Below are positions 45,733 to 57,015 of a DNA stretch of 64,000 nucleotides, piece after piece; position 1 is the first letter of the stretch, and the number at the start of each line of letters is the position of its first letter. Made by a program: the position numbers and the translations under genes. The DNA is from Bombardia bombarda (taxonomy: Eukaryota > Ascomycota > Sordariomycetes > Sordariales > Lasiosphaeriaceae). The notes under the pieces are model-generated. The model saw only the letters and a program-made list of their open reading frames with translations, made no database searches and had not been told where the DNA came from. The DNA lies in NCBI GenBank assembly GCA_030512295.1, contig JAULSR010000001.1:558001-622000 (forward strand). The letters run 5' to 3'.

Positions 45733-46862
45733 AAGGGGGTGTTGAGGACTACTGTCTCGCCGTCTGTAGAGTTGCCTTCCTGCCTAGACCCAGGTACCCA
45801 GTGTCAAAGGAGGTCTCGGTAACAGTCTGGTGCTTGGCGTTGGTTTGGTTGGTTTTGTCGATCGGTCAGGAATCTACCTACCTAGGTACCTATTTATGGA
45901 CAAGAATGGGCAGGTGAATTTAACGTATGATATATTCTTTATTTCATTTTACAGCATGGCGGGCGTTCTCATATGAATGGAGGACAATAGCACGGGGTCC
46001 ATGTTTCAGTAGCCAGTAAAGAGATTATATACCTAGGTACAACAAGGATAGGGCTTTGTGACAGGAATGATATTACAGCACGAACTAAAAGTCATCAAAG
46101 GATGCATATGCATGCGTCAAAAGACGAAATTAAGATGCCAAGTAGGAACCTAGTCTAATAAGTTCAGCCTAGGTTTACACAATGTTAGCGATCATGGCAT
46201 GACTTTTCGTTAATTGTGATTGCGGGGGTTTCAAGCGCTCTAGCACAATGATTCGATGACGACAACGCCAGTGTGAGCAGCCGAAGTCATTAATAGATAT
46301 TTTAGTACCTTTGGATGGAATCAGCTACAGGAAGAACCTCAAGTCTCAGTGAAGCCAATAGTTTCTTTCCTTCTCCACCACATTTTCGCACGAAGCACAG
46401 AGTTGGTAACAGTATCACACATATGTAGAAGTTCTCTTCACGTTTTCACCACTCTCTCAACTCCGTCACTGATGGAACAATACCCTGTGTACGTCACCGT
46501 GTCCTTCTGATAGCTCGACATGTCGCAGCAATACCTCCAATTTGCGGATAGACACGGGGTATATCGATAGTTATGAGCATCTTGGTTGGCGGATTGCATC
46601 GTCACTGGCATAACAAGCCCTACAGAGTTTACTACGCGGCTCAAAGGAAAAGCTTTGACATCACAACAAAGGATGGAAAGTGGCTATCAAGGTGTTACGC
46701 CCAGACTCTCACACTGGTCGTCCGTCCGGTGACTCGCTTGAGACACCGCGTCACAGGTGCCATCCAGGTGCTATCACCACCTGGTCGTACAGTGTCCTCC
46801 TGCCCGTAGGTCCTGTGCCATTTGTCTCGGTGCCGTTGCCGTGATTACGTGACCAACCGTGG
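45733..46862. other. Convergent spacer
   Basis: About 1.1 kb, AT-rich with CTAGGTAC strings; no gene recognised. A 22-bp hairpin sequence at its right end overlaps the stop of the next gene. Confidence 0.5.
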
Positions 46863-46868
46863 TCACGT
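46847..46868. other. Perfect inverted repeat (9-bp arms, 4-nt loop)
   Basis: ACGTGACCA, loop ACCG, TGGTCACGT. It overlaps the final codons of the PD...ExK gene and contains CACGTG/TCACGTG E-box-like sequence at its edge. It could form a hairpin in RNA or serve as a paired bZIP/bHLH site; function unknown. Confidence 0.6.
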
Positions 46869-48486
46869 GCCTACAACGCTGACAAGTCTTGGCAGGTTGT
46901 AACAGGTTTCCCCTCCTTCATGGTCGATGTCCCAGAGACCGTACTGGGCACGCTCGTCTTCCTCGTCGTCGAGCCAAGAGACGGTACCATCCGAGTGCTC
47001 GTGGTAATAACGTCCGCTCATGGCGTCCTTCTTCCAGTAGCTCCTGTACTTGCTGTGATGGGAAGAACCGCTTGACGATCCTTGCGAGGATGGAGCCTTT
47101 CGCTTCTGGGCACTGCCATGGGTGGAACTGTGCGTGGACGGGGGTGCCTTCGACGAGTGCGGCGTCGAATGCGAGTGGTGCGAATGCTGCGAGTGGTGCG
47201 AATGCTGCGAGTGGTGCGAGTGCGTCTTGCTACTCTTGTGCTTAGATGACGTAGGCGGCGTCGGCTGGTAAATGGGCTGTGGTTCGACGACTTCGTAGTC
47301 GTCTTCGTTCTCATATGTGTCCAGTGGTTCGGTGCCCGGTACGGGCAAAGTCGGCACCCCTTCGGCGATAGGGTGGAGGCTGTCACGTTGCTGTTCCCAA
47401 TATTCTCTCAGCTGGTCTCCTAGTTCTTCGGACTAAGTCTTCGCATAATCTTGGGCGTTCCTGAGACTTCTTCGTCCGTCCTTGTGACCTTGATAAGTGC
47501 CTGTGAGGTTCATTGAGGAGATAGGGAACTGGTGGTATTCGAGTGTGTCTGGGTCTTTGTCTGATGGCGCCGCGTAATGAGCGTATTGGTAGAGATTCGC
47601 GCCGTCTGTGGTGAATGTCGTGATTGAGGCGTGGCCAGAGGGGTCGGACTTCCCCATGTGGGCGAGTGCTTGGGTCCTGGCGTGGACCATCGCGGCTCCG
47701 TCGTAGGCGCTCTGCATTTTCGCTTCTCTCATGTCTCCTGTTGGGCCCTTCCATTCTCCGGCTATCTGCGGTAGGGTGATGGAGTAGGGGTCATCCTGGT
47801 ACAGGGCGGCACCGTCGATATGGTCGTCGACTGGGAACGGAAGGTAGTCTTCCTTCTCGAGTCCTTCGACGAAGTCGGGCTGTGGGGCAGACAAGCCGTC
47901 GTTGAATCCGACGTTTCTCGGAAGGTTCGTGAATGTTCGGTTGTAGGCTCTTGGGTAGCTCGTGGGATATTTCTTCAATAGCTCGCTGGTCTCGACGACT
48001 ATAGTTGCTTCGTTGCCGGCTTTTTCTACCCTGTGAGCATAGTCCTCGTACATAGATTCTGGGGGCGATGCGGTTGCCCGTGTTTTGCCGTGTCGTTTAC
48101 GAATATCGTTGAGGTTCGTAGGAGGCTTCGAGTGAAGTGGATCAAGGATTCCATTCTTACGGGCTTTGTCGGCAAATCCTAACGATATTATCGATGTGGT
48201 CTTGGTCTTGGTCGAGCCGGAATCGTCGTCTGAGGTCTTCTTCTTGCCTATCTTATCGAATGCGGCAAGGTTTTTTCGTGTCAATCGTGCTCGTTTCGGG
48301 TGGGTTTGTCGTCGTTGCTGTCGCTAACGATCTGTCGTTTTCGTGTCTGTGTACTCTGAGAGCTTGCTTCTCTTTTACGTGAGTGTGCGGTTCGTCCATG
48401 GCGACGAAAGTTGCGGTGTGAGGGAGGATGGTGTTGGTTCCTATCTCGAGGCGCGGTTGAGAAATTGGGCCGGCTGGGGGCCTCAT
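46863..48486 (-). pseudogene. PD...ExK nuclease-like fungal protein (DUF7924-like), interrupted by one TAG
   Basis: Exon 1 is 48486-48379 (MRPPAGPISQPRLEIG). A probable intron (48324-48378, weak donor GTAAAA, acceptor GTTAG) leads into a long frame from 48323. That frame reads PKRARLTRKNL, SEERL-type helices, APQPDFVEGLE, LPQIAGEWKGP, AYDGAAMVHAR and TTFTTDGANLYQYAHYA. I recognise this as a large lineage-specific fungal family that I associate from memory with Pfam DUF7924. QPDFVEG followed by GEWKG has the spacing and residues (PD...ExK) of the PD-(D/E)XK nuclease fold. TAG at 47433-47435 stops it after 332 residues, yet the frame resumes immediately (SEELGDQLREYW) for 189 codons to 46863. 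This tail contains a His/Ser repeat and a WW-like end (YWKKDAMSGRYYHEHSDGTVSW). Likely a recently inactivated gene or readthrough. Exon 1 is less certain than the rest. Confidence 0.65.
47166..47225 (-). repeat. 18-bp coding repeat (His-Ser rich)
   Basis: Units reading SHHSQH on the minus strand, three in a row, within the tail of the PD...ExK gene. Confidence 0.8.
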
Positions 48487-48894
48487 CGGTCCTTATTGTG
48501 GGGTGCCTAGGCGGTCATTAGATAGTGCGATATTCCAGGTAGCAGGTAGTGGAGGCGGCTACGAGGGATTGGCCCTCAGCAGTTAGTTCTACCAGGTGGT
48601 GCGGGGTATTTTCGTATAACTTATTTAATAAGATCGCGACGTTAGCACTAAATATACGGTTAATGCTACTCGGCCAACAAAACCCTACGCGTTCATAGGG
48701 TTGCTGCGTGGTTCCCACGTCTCCTTACAAAGTGTCCTTCTGCCTGTGTAGGCGTATTTTTCGGCGTCTTCTGACGTGTTTTCAGCGTCGTATTAGCATG
48801 GTTCTCGGCGTCCTTCTAACGTGGTTCTTCGGTAAGCTTTGCCCGTGTTGGCGCTGGTTCCGGCAGCGAAATGCAACAAAGGGAATGGCCTACA
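48487..48894. other. Short spacer with first block of a 23-bp degenerate repeat
   Basis: Between the PD...ExK gene start and the gag remnant. Repeats resembling GGTTCTCGGCGTCCTTCTAAC occur near 48770-48835. No gene recognised. Confidence 0.5.
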
Positions 48895-49811
48895 TTACTT
48901 ACAATAATAATAATTCGTATTTACTTCTTTCTTTTCAGCGTTGTACTGACGTGGTTCTTCTTCTCGGCGTCCTCTTAACGTAGTTATCGGCGTCTTCTCG
49001 ACGTAGTTCTCGGCGTCTTCTTGACGTGGTTTGGGGTGTCCCGAGGGCCTACTCTTGAGGCTCTCCTCTAAGGCTGCATCCCCACTGGAGGTGGCCAGCC
49101 TTCCAGTCAATTCTCGTGCAGACGATTCCGGAGGCTCCTCCCTGAGGATCCTGATCGTTTGTTCCGTTTTCGGCAATGGGTTCGGCATTGTTGTCTCTGC
49201 GGCAATGGTCTCGGCATTGTTGTCTTTGTCGTATGAGCGGGGGTCCTCCTCCTGTCGTGTTCTAGCGGTCGAAATGGCTATATCTCGGTAGCCCGGTTTC
49301 GAATTCTCCTTCCGACGGTTCTTCGGCGTGGTGCGGGTCCGGGACCACGTCCGTCGCGTCTGACGATCGCGGCTAGAGTCTCTCTCTGCCGGTGTCTCTG
49401 TTCGGCGCACTCCTTGGCGATGTGCCCATGTCTGTTCGTAGCACGGTAGCTATGGTCCTGTTCTGTCGTCTCGGTCGCGTACATTCTCGCGAAATGTGAC
49501 CATGCTGATTGCAGTTGTAGCACCGGATCCCTTTCTCCTTGGATCCTTTATCCCGGTGCTGTGTCGCATCGAGCTCCATAGGTCCACGATGGGTTCCCCA
49601 AGAGGTGTTTCCCTCGTATTTACCCTGGTCGGCTTGTGAAACTCGTTCTCCTAGGTTGGCTCGATAGGGGCGAACGGATAGGGAGGCTGGGAGTAGGAGA
49701 AGCACATGTTAGGGAACTTTGTTTGAGATTACTTAGTTGCGATAGTTCTAGATCAGAAACAGGAGGAAAGAAAGCTGTCACGAGCGCTGGGACTGGACTG
49801 GATCTGATCAA
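48895..49811 (-). mobile_element. Decayed LTR-retrotransposon gag fragment with CCHC zinc knuckles
   Basis: On the minus strand three overlapping frames carry pieces of one gag-like protein: PMELDATQH, then the knuckle CYNCNQHGHISREC (near 49500), then a second knuckle whose last half reads HGHIAKEC (near 49400) but is out of frame with its first cysteine. An Arg/Glu-rich tail follows. The motif pair and the preceding P-M-E-L-D-A sequence are typical of fungal Ty3/Ty1-class gag. No protease, reverse transcriptase or integrase and no flanking LTRs are seen, so it is a truncated, frameshifted relic. Its tail overlaps a 23-bp minisatellite. Confidence 0.75.
48943..49033. repeat. 23-bp degenerate minisatellite (GTAGTTCTCGGCGTCTTCT core)
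   Basis: Three to four diverged units in a row; a second block of the same unit lies about 110 bp away at 48770-48835. On the minus strand it encodes the repetitive end of the gag relic. Confidence 0.75.
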
Positions 49812-52039
49812 AGTTTTAGATTGTTTGGTGGTTGATCAGTGTATTCGTCTGTCACTTCCGAAGCTGTCGAGTTGAGTTAGTAACGGGAGCGCATCGTTAT
49901 AATGCACAGATCTTTTGTATACTATTAGAGTTGATTTCACTGATGCTAATAGTTGTCAATACAGGTCAGTCACCAGGTAAAGTCCCAGATACGTCCTATA
50001 TCGAAACCATGCCCAATGCGCACACATGCAGCTATTAAGAGGTTACTAGTAGTACTCACCATGCAGTCAGAAGACTTACACTGTGAGATTGAAACCACTC
50101 CACAATTTTTCACTTGTCTTATTTTTAGCTTTTCGTGATGATTAAATATACGCACCAGATACATCAATTTGACAGGAATTATTTGGACCATATGGTCACA
50201 CAATCAGAGTGGACAACCTTTTTTTCACTATCGTCCGCGAGTTTAAACTGCCATGGTCGGGTGTCACCAAGTAAGGTACCCAGTACTTACCGTCAGGGCT
50301 GTTACGTACCTAGTCTTCAAGGCTGTTTTGCCATGGACGGAGTGACTGGTTGGAATGACTTGTATATCCGTGTCAAGGGCTCTGGTGTTGTGAGATAGTC
50401 TACCCGCGTTTGCCTTTCTCATGATTGGATCTTGTCATGTATGGTCTCGAGTACCACGCTGGTGTCACAAATTCAACTGTCACCAATGTTGACATCCGCC
50501 TGGTATTATTAAATATGCCGGTCTGTGGTCTTCACCATCCGATGATGGCGGCCGTAACGGGATCTACAAGAAAAGCGGATTGCACATACCAATGCAAAAA
50601 GCTTAGTAGTCCACCGTCAAGGTACGAGCTGAAATGTGCGTGGATGCGTTGGCGGATGCGTTCCTGCCGAGGAAGCTTAGCACCTTTAGGTATGTGGATT
50701 CGATCGTTTGATGCATGTGGGCTTTTTCATGTGACGCGGTTAAATGGGCTGAGGCAGCTCCCGAAAAGGAAGGAACAAGTTTGTTGGAGATCAAGACGTA
50801 GCAGTGGCAGTAGCGGTCCTGGGTTGCTACCTGCTCAGTGCACACAAGCTTAAGAGGGGTCTGGGGTTTGGGGCTTGGTGGGGAACATGCGGATTTCCAG
50901 CGGTAGGTATTTATTTGGTGATATTTTTAAAAGGTACCTTAGGTATGTTGAATGAAGGGCCAATGCTGTATTCTCCCTGTTGTCGTCTCAAAGATGCCGA
51001 GCCGATGGGGGTTCGGCCGTTAATCCGAGATCCAAAGTGCGGGACGAGATTGACTGCTACCCAGCTTGATTGCGACCAAGCCCGCATTGTTAATCCATTA
51101 CAGCTAATAAACGGCGCAAATCAGTTCTGTGCGCATTTGGCCAGCCACCACGCTATTTCTCCCCTGAATTCCAACACGCTTCTCTGATCCCTTTCTTCGT
51201 CCGACTCGTCCAAGTTCCCGACAGTTGTTTGCCATGGTGCCCGTCGGTTGGTATGCTGCCCGTGTATCGCCAATGGTACCTTCCTAGAACGCCAAGATCG
51301 GTCAACCGATCCCCCCGTGTCCCATGGGAGCCGAATCCAATGAAGACGCTGATCTGCCGTGGAGACGCCCCCTACCCCTGCCGTTGCAACCACATCGGGC
51401 AGGAGCTTGGCACTCCATGCCGGCAAACCTTGCAGAAATGACGGAATGCCCCGTAAATTGCAGCATCTAATCGAATACTGCACGGTGATCGTTCTGGGGG
51501 GCCTCCTAGACCCTTATGCCTGAGTGGCAGTTCGCAGCCATCGCTGGCCACAAAGCTCGACCAGTCGTGCTGGCTAATTGACTGCTCTGCTAATGTCTCC
51601 TCATAAGCTATCACTTTTACTTGCATTGCTGCTCGCTGTCAAAACGCCTAGGAACAAACCAGCTTCCACAATGGGATTGTTACGGCAGCTAGACCATGGC
51701 TTGGGATTCTGCAACCTGCCATATTTGCCAAGCGTTCGCCAACCACCCGGTGGATCTTATGCTGTGGTTCGCTGACTGCTATAATAAGGAGGGGGGCCTA
51801 ATGACTTAGACACAAGACCTAACAGATTAAGGTTGTGTAGCCGCACGCGACTACCCCGAGAGTGACCCTCCGGCCATGCTGCTATTTAATGCCCAGCCAA
51901 GGCGCGAGGGGCTGGCAGTTTGGAACCGCTGAGATCTGCAGGCTTTATAATCTGCCGACTTCTCCCTCGGTGCGCACCTTTGCTGTCGACACCACCTCCT
52001 CGGAATCATATTCCCCTCGACTGTCAAAGGGCGCCCACC
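49812..52039. other. Intergenic region, no gene recognised
   Basis: About 2.2 kb with only short random frames and several CTACCTA/GGTACC strings. The last 200 bp is the promoter and leader of the S53 peptidase. Confidence 0.5.
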
Positions 52040-53880
52040 ATGATGCTCCTCTCCCTCCTGTTCGCGGCCTCGGCCGTGTCGGCTCGCGTCATGGACACGC
52101 TGGCTGCCATCCCCAAGGACTGGAAGCATGTCCGCCCCGCCACGGCAAGCGAGCCCATCGCCCTCCGCATTGCCCTCCACCAGCAGCACGCCGAGGCTCT
52201 GGAGCAGGCCGTGATTGAGATGTCCACGCCGGGCCATCCTAACTACGGCATGCACATGTCCCTCAAGGAGCTGCGCTCGTACACGGCTCCCTCTGAGAAG
52301 TCCACTACCGTTGTCACCCAATGGCTCCGCAAGTACGGTATCGAGCCCGAAGTCGACAACGACTGGGTCTCCTTCACCACCACGGTAGGAGCCGCCAGCG
52401 ATCTCCTCGGCACCTCGTTTGCCTGGTACCAGTACGCCGAGGGCGGGAGCCCCAAGCTTCGGACACTGTCATATAGCGTCCCCGATGAGGTGGCTGCTCA
52501 GATCGACCTGGTCCAGCCCACCACTCGTTTCGGCCAGCTCGGCGCCAAGAAGTCGACCATCTTCGAGATGCATCGCCTCGAGGAGGCCGAAGTCGCCGTC
52601 AATCTTGCTGCCGCGAATGCCCCTACTAAGGTCAACCTCGCTGCTGCTGCTAGCTGCAGCCCCTATGTCACCCCGGCTTGCCTCAAGTCGCTCTACAGCA
52701 TCGGCTACACGCCCTCTGCTTCGGCCAACAACAAGGTCGCCTTCTGCTCGTACCTTGAGGAATACGCCAGATACACAGATCTTCAGTCGTTTGAGACCAA
52801 GTTCGTTTCTGCTGCGAAGGGCCAAAACTTCACCGTTGAGCTGGTGAATGGTGGCTTGAACGACCAAGCAAGCTCGGATGACAGCGGTAAGACGATGAAT
52901 CTTCTTCCCCTTTTCCTGTAAGAAAGAGTCTCTTGAGGATCCTGACATACCATAGGCGAGGCCAACCTCGATATCCAATACATCCTCGGAACCAGCCACC
53001 CCATCCCGATCGTGGAATACAGCACTGGCGGCCGTGGCCCTCTAGTGCCCACCAAGGACCAGCCGACCCCCCCAGGCTCAAACGAGCCGTACCTGGAGTT
53101 CCTCACCTACATCCTCGCCAAGCCTGACTCGGCCCTCCCGCAAACAATCTCGACGTCATATGGCGAGGAGGAGCAGTCAATCCCCCAGAGTATGCGTACA
53201 AGGTCTGCAACATGTTCATGCAGCTCGGTGCGCGCGGCGTCTCCGTCTTGTTCTCGTCGGGCGACTCGGGCCCCGGAAACTCGTGCGTGCGCAACACTGA
53301 CAACTCGACATTTTTCGAGCCCACGTTCCCCGCTGGCTGCCCCTATGTCACGTCTGTAGGCGCCACGAGTGGGTCGAACCCCGAGAAGGCAGTCTCTTTC
53401 TCCAGCGGAGGGTTCAGCATCTACCACGCCCGGCCGGCGTACCAGAGCACCGCGGTTGCGACATATCTCAAGGGCATCGGCAGCACCTATGCGGCCTACT
53501 TCAACGCCTCGGGCCGCGCTATCCCTGACGTTTCCGCCCAGGGAGTCAACTTCCAGGTTATCGACAAGGGGTACACTTCCCTTTTGTCCGGTACCAGTGC
53601 CTCTTCTCCCGTGTTCGCCGGTATCGTGGCGCTCCTAAACGCGGCGAGGAAGAGCCAGGGCAATGCGCCGCTCGGATTCTTGAACCCCTGGCTGTACAAC
53701 AACACAGCCTTCTTCACCGACATCACGACAGGATACGGCAGCGGCTGCAGCAGCAACAGGGCGTTCAGGAGCGGCGCCCGGTGGAATGCGACAGTCGGCT
53801 GGGACCCAGTCACGGGCCTGGGCACGCCCAAGTTCGACCAGTTGCTGGCGGCTGCGGCACCAGGTGTTACCAACGCCTAA
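52040..53880 (+). CDS. Secreted S53 (sedolisin/tripeptidyl-peptidase-like) protease with one apparent frameshift
   Basis: Acid serine-carboxyl protease made as a secreted proenzyme. Start MMLLSLLFAASAVSA at 52040 (context CACCATGATG) is a signal peptide. The intron 52887-52955 (donor GTAAGA, acceptor CATAG) joins DDSG|EANLDIQY. The pro-kumamolisin activation domain covers about residues 30-180. The mature part has LEEYARYTDLQSF (Glu/Asp catalytic segment, about 239-249), SSGDSGPG (oxyanion-type Asp region), SGTSASSP (nucleophile Ser) and the calcium site DITTGYGSGC with WDPVTGLGTP. After STSYGEEEQS the frame breaks; one missing C in the C5 run at 53182-53186 explains it. With that single gap the gene would be 590 codons, normal for fungal S53 enzymes. 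No GT-AG intron fits. Probably functional in the organism with an assembly error; a true null cannot be excluded. Confidence 0.88.
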
Positions 53881-56800
53881 GTGACGTCGCGCCAAGCTGG
53901 GTGCTTGAGTTGGAGACGTCTTGTGTGAGTTTGGAGGAGTGGTAGAAGATGCATACATAGCATAGCAAGCGACGTTGATGGTATTGGACTAGAAAAGCAT
54001 GACAGTTAATAAATAGTGTTGATATGGACCCATACCCTGTTGTTGAAGGATATCCGACGGTGACATGTGCATGTGATGTGAAGTTGCGAATCCAATAGCT
54101 CGGTATGACGGATGACTTTTATCGATTGCGGCCTGTTCAACAGTACCAAACGCGTTCATGGCCTGATGGAGCTCCTGGAGAGGTGGAGATTTAGGTAGCG
54201 ACGCGACGGGCCACTAGACAGGGGTGTGACCCTGCCGGAGCAATGGCGCCCGAGTTCGGCAGAACCCCTGCCACCATAGACCCTGTTCGAGAGATCCATC
54301 CACCAACTTCTGGAAGGAAGGAAGGACAAATCCACGGTCGCAGATATCATGTTTTCCTGTGCGGCACTCCCATCTTTTGACTGAGAGTGGCATCCAATCA
54401 TCCTTGATAGCGCTGTCCTGTTCAGCAAGCAGGTGTTTAAGGTACATACGGAGACTGGGCGACGGCTGGCAACCTAGCGGTGAGCAGGAACCGCGGTAAC
54501 ATGGAGCTTGGGAAGCTAAAATACCCATGCGTGGCGGGTAGGAGCGGTATTATTAACCGGTCACACGCCAGTCCTCGGTCGCGTTTTGCTGTTGCTCGTC
54601 AGGTTCGGTCCATCATACGCAGTCAGCATCACTGCATATCGCAACTATGTACGCACTGAAACCTCATTCTTACCTGAAAACTATATTATGTGGCTGCTCG
54701 GCGTGATGCCGTCTGCATTCATGGTTAAATTCTTTCGTGTTCTTTTGCGAACCAGCCAAACCCGCCAGGGCGTTGTTTGTGCCCCAGCACTTAGTGGCCC
54801 CTTGATTCTTTCCCTGCTCAGCGCATTGCGTTAGCAATCTGCTTGTGCCTTGTTTGCTATAATATACAATGAATGGCGGCCATAGGAATGGTTACCTATG
54901 TCTCTGGAATTGGCGACTGCCCCTGAGTTCCAAGTAAGTGTTAACGGCGGCGCGCACACGCATGGCACACACGCAGCACGTCAGGAACAAGGCGCGCATA
55001 TCCCGTCATCTCCAACAACTTCCATGAATTACAGCTCCCGATCCAGCTAAGCCCACCCGCCAAAGAGCTCTCATGTCTCCACTCTCTTTTCTCCAACCCA
55101 GCGGAGCGTGTGCCCGCCCTGCAGGCTTGTTCCCTCCAACACCTTCCCCGCTCGTCTCGAGGGGTTTCTGCCAACCACATCAGAATCCCGGGATTGCCGT
55201 TTTGCAGCACAGCGCGCACACACACACAGGTCACAGAGAAGTGCACAGCATATGGATACATATTACTACAGCAGCACACCACCTTGGGGTGATGCAGTGA
55301 TTCGCACGGCAGCACGAAGCATGCAGCCATCCCACAGCCAGAAAGGCGGCAAAGGGAGATGATCCAACAACGGGCGTGGACCTTGTGCAACCGCGACACG
55401 GCATTGCTTTTTTTTACCTACCTACGCTGTCTGTCCCGTTTGTCGAGGGGGTGTAAGTGATGAGGGTATCTCCGCCCCATATGTGTGTCATGGTTACGCC
55501 GCAGACAAAGAGGTTAGGTACCTTAGGTTCGTAATAGGTAGGTAGGAACTTTACTACACTCAGCACACTGCTGGTTACTCCACCGACTGGGTGAGATAGA
55601 ATCGGATTTTTGGACCCAAGGTTTCTTCTCGTGTGCTTCGAGCCACGGCAGGAAGGCGTCGTCCCCCATTCTACTGGATGACAAAAGAACTATGATTGAG
55701 GAAATAAAGGACGAAAGCTTTCCAGCTCTTCTCTGTTGTCAAGTGCCCGCCTCAACTGACGCCGCTTCCTTTCCTCGGGAACCTTGCTCGAGGCAGCTGT
55801 TGTGGATGAGCCAGTTGAGCTAGTAGCGAGAAAGCTTCGCCAAACGCTCGCAAAGCTGAGAAGAGCCTGCACCTGCCTCAAATCTGTATTTGCATCTGCT
55901 TGATTGCCTGCGGTTGCTGGTAGGTCGCATTTGCCCGCCGCCGCCCACACTACAAGCTGCAAACCCCACCCCTCCAATACAGTTTTGTGCTTCCATCCTC
56001 GCTCCTTCCCGCTCGCAATTTGTAGAAAGGCAGGCAGGACCTAGGGCAGGAAGGTACCTGTGGTGGTAGGTTTCTTGGCTTGTGCCCGTCCCTTCATCTC
56101 GTCTCGCCTGGCTTGCGTCCTCCTCCTTTTGCATGCAGTCACGACAGATGGCTCGAGTCGGCGATGTCGCCACCCTACATGCGCATTACTTATGGTCCAC
56201 AGCAGTGAAACGGGCCATCTCAGGAAATACACAAGTAGCGGCGACCGTAATCCGCACTTCAGACTGCGTGAGACAGAATGAACAGTAGGATTACACACGA
56301 CATTGAAAGGCAGTTGACGACGGTTATACCCTGCGCTGCAGCCCGATCCGATCTTGCAACGAGCCCGAATGGACCCCAAGACCGACCCCAACCCAAAAAA
56401 CCCTGTCTGTTTGTTGAGCTCGGATCGGGAGGGTGCGCAAGCCACATCATCACACTGACACACGAACCCCAAACTCTCGCAATACAATAGGCAATCCACC
56501 ATCAGCCAATCCACCATCCACGGCCAGCAGCAAGCCCCCGGCTTGTCAAACACCGCTAGCGCCGACCCCTTCCATCCCTGCCCAATCGGCAGCTTTTTTT
56601 TCTCGCGCGTCTCCGCCAACCCGCCAATTACGCTTTTTCTTTCACAGCTAGCTCGGACCGCTAGAGCGGACCACTAGAGCCGGTGTGTTTGTGTGGGTTG
56701 GTCACGCTGTAGACAGCCAAAGGAAGAAGCAAAGGCGCAAAATTTATGCTTTTTTCGCATTCACGGCTCGTCCACGTTGTCTTTTCTCCCCTCCCACGGC

Positions 56801-57015
56801 ACCTAAACCTCGGGTCCAGTATCGCGACCTCTCCTCGCCCGTTTTTTTGCTGGGCTTTTTGCCTTGTGTGTTCCGGCGCGGTCGAAAGGCCTCTGCCTCT
56901 GCGCTCGCTCGAGAGGCTGAAAGCCCCAGGCGCAAAAAAAATCGACCAGTCGCCCGTCATTGTTTTTTGGAGCTAGGGACGATACGGATACCCAAGGCAG
57001 AGAGCTACTCGCGCC
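53881..57015. other. Intergenic region upstream of rxt3
   Basis: About 3.1 kb. The longest minus-strand frame (56041-56619) has no family signature and overlaps the rxt3 promoter. The part from about 56.6 kb is pyrimidine-rich, as expected of a long 5' UTR. No gene recognised. Confidence 0.5.

Noticed and set aside
48770..49033. CRISPR-like array
   Set aside because: Repeats are degenerate, directly adjacent and coding; this is a eukaryotic minisatellite.
38000..50000. Heavy RIP across the accessory region
   Set aside because: Base composition is not strongly AT-rich and frames are mostly open; at most isolated C-to-T changes could be involved.
56041..56619. 192-codon minus-strand frame upstream of rxt3
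   Set aside because: No family feature, overlaps the rxt3 promoter, composition not gene-like.
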